The notes beneath the pieces are model-generated. The model saw nothing but the letters and a program-made list of their open reading frames with translations. It made no database searches and was not told where the DNA came from. Both the position numbers and the translations under genes were made by a program. A stretch of 64,000 bases of DNA from Paenibacillus luteus (GTDB lineage Bacteria > Bacillota > Bacilli > Paenibacillales > Paenibacillaceae): NCBI RefSeq assembly GCF_006542765.1, contig NZ_SKCD01000019.1, forward strand, positions 1-64,000, in the 5' to 3' direction. This document shows, piece by piece, positions 61,181 through 64,000 of this stretch; the stretch's first letter is position 1; each line of letters starts with the position of its first letter.

Positions 61181-61423
61181 TAAGTTCTCTCCTTTAATTT
61201 CGTGTTGCTGTAACAAATTGTTCACAAATTTATTATATATACTTTCCTATAACTTACAACCCCTATTTTGTAAAAATATTAAATTAATTAAAAATATTAT
61301 ACAAACTTGTCCTTTAATATATTGAAAATATAAAAGGATTTTGTCGAATGGAATAAGCTGTCTATCTATTAAACCGATTAAGGGGAATTGAAACATTTCT
61401 TATTTTTTTTTTTTAAAAACCAC

Positions 61424-61454
61424 TTGCCCTTGACGCTGCGTCAAGGGTTATACT
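61424..61454 (+). promoter_or_regulatory. MerR-type promoter with 19-bp spacer and perfect operator
   Basis: -35 TTGCCC (61424-61429) and -10 TATACT (61449-61454) are separated by 19 bases. The operator CCCTTGACG-CTG-CGTCAAGGG (61427-61447) is a perfect inverted repeat filling the spacer, as for classical MerR regulators that untwist a long-spacer promoter. It drives the next two genes. The rest of 61181-61480 is AT-rich and holds no other supported feature. Confidence 0.85.
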
Positions 61455-61480
61455 TTTTTTCAGAGGGGGGAGGGATACAC

Positions 61481-62296
61481 ATGGAAAAGGATGCGCTTTA
61501 TGCGATTGGGGCTTTCGCTAAGCTGACATCATTAACGGAGCGCACGCTCCGTTATTATGATCGGAAAGGCTTGTTAACGCCTTCTAAGCGGAATGAGCAC
61601 GGTCACCGTTTCTATACCGAGCGGGATCTGGTTAGATTGCAAAAAATAGTAACGCTCAAATATTTGGATTTTTCACTTGAGGATATTGTCTCTTACTTGC
61701 AAAGGCCGGATGAGGATTTCCAGCAATCGTTAGCTGTGCAATTTGAGCTGCTGCAACAAAAGCAACGGCATTTGGAGAAGGTGCTGGATACGATTGGACG
61801 GATGCAAAAAATCGTCGAAAGAGCAGGGCGGGTCGATAGTGATTTGATGCTTGTGTTTATCCACAATATCCAGCATGAGGAGAATCAGAAGCAGTGGCTG
61901 TCGCAGCAAATGCCTTCTTCGTTCGTGGGAGCACTTTTTATGGATGATATGAACTTAGATGAGCGATTGGCTAAGGAAAGTACCATTACCGCAATGGTGA
62001 TGGAATTGAAAGAACATTATAAGCAAGGCAAGGAGCCGCTGGATGAAGAAGTGCTTGGGAGTGGACGAAGGCTGGTTGCGTTTCTGGACGAGCTTCTTGG
62101 TCCGGTCCTCGAGAGCATGAATGAAGAGGAGCTTTCCAATATAGGGTTTCTGACCGATCGGGAAGCTCCGATAGATCCTATCCTGTTTCCGAATGCGTTT
62201 ACCGAGCAGGAGGAGGCCTACTTAAAAATTGTATTTGACCATTTGGAAGCATTCAACATACTTAGGGAGGAGCTTGTGAATGGGGAAAAGAGCTGA
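61481..62296 (+). CDS. MerR-family transcriptional regulator
   Basis: 271 residues from the ATG at 61481 (GGGGGGAGGG upstream). The N-terminal winged helix (YAIGAFAKLTSLTERTLRYYDRKGLLTPSKRNEHGHRFYTERDLVRLQKIVTLKYLDFSLEDI) is the TipA/BltR-like MerR type. A dimerisation helix follows (LAVQFELLQQKQRHLEKVLDTIGRMQKIVERAG), then a roughly 130-residue ligand-binding domain of the TipAS/MerR multidrug sort. It overlaps the start of the ABC exporter gene. Drug-induced activation of the exporter is inferred. Confidence 0.92.
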   Translation: MEKDALYAIGAFAKLTSLTERTLRYYDRKGLLTPSKRNEHGHRFYTERDLVRLQKIVTLKYLDFSLEDIVSYLQRPDEDFQQSLAVQFELLQQKQRHLEKVLDTIGRMQKIVERAGRVDSDLMLVFIHNIQHEENQKQWLSQQMPSSFVGALFMDDMNLDERLAKESTITAMVMELKEHYKQGKEPLDEEVLGSGRRLVAFLDELLGPVLESMNEEELSNIGFLTDREAPIDPILFPNAFTEQEEAYLKIVFDHLEAFNILREELVNGEKS

Positions 62297-64000
62297 TGCT
62301 GCAAAGCCGGAAAAGGCTGTTCACTTATCGCAGTTTATCAAAGTGATTATGAAGCATAAACCGTCCAATTTATTAATTATAACGGCGGTTGTGCTTGGTC
62401 TAGGGGAAACGCTGCTATCCTTAACGATCCCGCTTCTGACGAAAAATCTCGTTGAGGAGCTTTCTGCTTCTACCGTACAAGCGGCCACGTTTATCGTACT
62501 GGGAGTGGTGTTCCTTGGGCAGACGATTATGTCAGGCTTCTCGGTTTATACGATGTCTTATGTAGGGCAGCATGTGATTTCCGGTTTGCGCCACGAGGTA
62601 TGGGAGCGGGTGCTGCGGCTGCCCGTTCCTTTTTTTGACCGCAACAATTCCGGAGAGACGATGAGCCGCATGACCAATGATACGAACGTGATTAAGGAAT
62701 TTATTACCGGGCAAGTGATTTCATTTATGGGCGGCATTTTATCGATCATCGGAGGCGTTGTCTTGCTGCTGCTCATCGACTGGAAACTGACGGTGCTTAT
62801 GCTGGTTGCCGTTCCGCTGGCGCTGCTCGTCCTATGGCCGCTCGGAGCTAAAATGTTCGCCATTTCCAAATCCATGCAGGACGAAACGGCGATGTTTCAG
62901 GGTGATCTTGGCCGCGTACTCTCTGACATTAGGCTGGTAAAGGCATCGCTTGCCGAACCGACCGAGCAGCGGAAAGGCGGCTTGCGGATCAATCAATTGT
63001 TCAAGTATGGCCTGCAGGAAGCACGGATCATGGCCATAGTAACTCCGCTGATGATGACGGTGATGCTCTTTATTCTTGTTTTGCTGATTGGATATGGCGG
63101 CGTGAGATTGGCGCAGGGCACTTTGACTGGCGGCGAGTTGGTCGCCATCCTATTGTATATGTTTCAGATTGTCATGCCCTTTACGCAAATGGCTTCGTTT
63201 TTCACCCAATTCCAGAAGGCGATGGGCGCTTCTGAGCGCATCGTGGAGCTGCTCAATGAGCAGGAGGAGCAGTCTGGAGCCGCAAAGCTTAAGGCAGTGC
63301 TGCCAAGTAATGAGCCGCGCGGAGCCGCAATCCAGTTTAACCAGGTTAGCTTTGGCTATACCGAAGATCGGCCGATTTTACATTCCCTTTCCTTTCAAGT
63401 GAAGCAGGGCCAGGTGACGGCGTTTGTAGGACCGAGTGGCACGGGGAAGACGACGATTTTCTCGATGCTAGAGCGTTTTTACGATCCCACGGCGGGCTCT
63501 ATCACTTACGGAGGCGAACCGATTGCAGAGATGAGGCTGGAAGACTGGCGCAAGCGTATGGCTTACGTATCGCAGGAAAGTCCAATGATGCAGGGCACAA
63601 TTCGCCATAATCTCACTTACGGACTTGAACAGGTAGACGAGATGGAGCTGGAAGAAGCCGTGCGGCAGGCTAACTTGTCTTCTTTTATTGAATCGCTGCC
63701 AAGCGGCTATGAAACGGAAGTGGGAGAGAGAGGCGTTATGCTCTCGGGCGGGCAGCGTCAGCGGCTGGCTATCGCTCGTGCGATTTTGCGGAACCCGGAT
63801 ATTTTGCTGCTGGATGAGGCGACAGCCCATCTCGACAGCAACTCTGAGCAGTCGGTACAGGAAGCGCTGCAAAGTCTGATGAATCAAAGAACAACGCTTG
63901 TCATCGCACATCGCTTGTCAACGATACGTGGCGCGGATCGAATCATCGTGCTGGAGAATGGAGAAATTTCCGGTCAGGGCACCCATGTGGAGATGCTCGA
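62280..64000 (+). CDS. ABC exporter half-transporter, BmrA/MdlB-like (partial, runs off window)
   Basis: About 573 residues visible from the ATG at 62280 with GGGAGGAG upstream; it overlaps the MerR stop by 17 bases. Six membrane helices (TMD, about 30-310), then the NBD with Walker A GPSGTGKTT, signature LSGGQRQRLAIARAILRNPDILLLDEATAHLD and an H-loop in VIAHRLSTIRGADRI. The frame is open to the window edge, near the usual 580-590-residue end of BmrA-type multidrug exporters. Homodimeric pump under the MerR regulator. Confidence 0.92.
   Translation, partial: MGKRADAAKPEKAVHLSQFIKVIMKHKPSNLLIITAVVLGLGETLLSLTIPLLTKNLVEELSASTVQAATFIVLGVVFLGQTIMSGFSVYTMSYVGQHVISGLRHEVWERVLRLPVPFFDRNNSGETMSRMTNDTNVIKEFITGQVISFMGGILSIIGGVVLLLLIDWKLTVLMLVAVPLALLVLWPLGAKMFAISKSMQDETAMFQGDLGRVLSDIRLVKASLAEPTEQRKGGLRINQLFKYGLQEARIMAIVTPLMMTVMLFILVLLIGYGGVRLAQGTLTGGELVAILLYMFQIVMPFTQMASFFTQFQKAMGASERIVELLNEQEEQSGAAKLKAVLPSNEPRGAAIQFNQVSFGYTEDRPILHSLSFQVKQGQVTAFVGPSGTGKTTIFSMLERFYDPTAGSITYGGEPIAEMRLEDWRKRMAYVSQESPMMQGTIRHNLTYGLEQVDEMELEEAVRQANLSSFIESLPSGYETEVGERGVMLSGGQRQRLAIARAILRNPDILLLDEATAHLDSNSEQSVQEALQSLMNQRTTLVIAHRLSTIRGADRIIVLENGEISGQGTHVEML

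Overview
The window looks like chromosomal DNA of an endospore-forming, carbohydrate-degrading Firmicute of the Paenibacillus type. Supporting signs are a GerA/GerC/GerB spore-germination operon, tandem YjcZ-type sporulation mini-genes, YesM/YesN-like two-component control of an ABC sugar importer, many secreted and cytoplasmic glycoside hydrolases, strong AGGAGG-type ribosome sites and frequent TTG/GTG starts. The species assignment is inference. I recognised no rRNA, tRNA or CRISPR array.

Layout. 0-0.1 kb: the end of an insertion sequence (start of a transposase gene). 0.3-2.7 kb: small coiled-coil and membrane proteins and a secreted GH53 endo-galactanase. 2.8-17.1 kb: a mannoside (possibly N-glycan) utilisation locus. 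It has a histidine kinase/AraC-type regulator pair, then a solute-binding lipoprotein, two permeases, a GH125 exo-alpha-1,6-mannosidase, a very large clan GH-A enzyme and a GH38 alpha-mannosidase. The expected flow is sensing, import of mannose-containing oligosaccharides, then stepwise intracellular trimming. 17.5-21.7 kb: germinant receptor operon. 21.8-26.1 kb: a small YolD-like protein, an M29 aminopeptidase, an APH-fold kinase and a secreted RCC1/stalk-domain protein.

26.3-42.6 kb: a compact, headless, PBSX-like contractile tail cluster, probably a phage tail-like bacteriocin (tailocin). It has ImmA and a Xre repressor, a repeat-rich operator region, a sigma-like activator, sheath, tube, a tail-assembly chaperone with a textbook -1 frameshift site, tape measure, LysM/hub/baseplate proteins, fibres with an AT-rich receptor-binding module, holin and amidase. 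No terminase, portal, capsid, integrase or replication gene is visible. This is the most interesting system in the window.

42.8-46.2 kb: two tandem YjcZ-like sporulation mini-genes, then a minus-strand D-amino-acid locus (DauR-like regulator, DSD-type PLP enzyme, a decayed D-aminoacylase remnant, RidA). 46.3-52.9 kb: a chemoreceptor, a CobW/ZagA-type metallochaperone GTPase behind a near-perfect Zur box, a secreted repeat protein and a dCache-GGDEF-EAL protein. 53.0-56.6 kb: a translationally coupled sigma / anti-sigma / ABC transporter operon. 56.6-60.7 kb: a lipoprotein, a LacI regulator with a palindromic operator, and a GH36 alpha-galactosidase. 60.9-64.0 kb: a small membrane protein, then a MerR regulator with a classic 19-bp-spacer promoter, coupled to a BmrA-type ABC exporter that runs off the window end.
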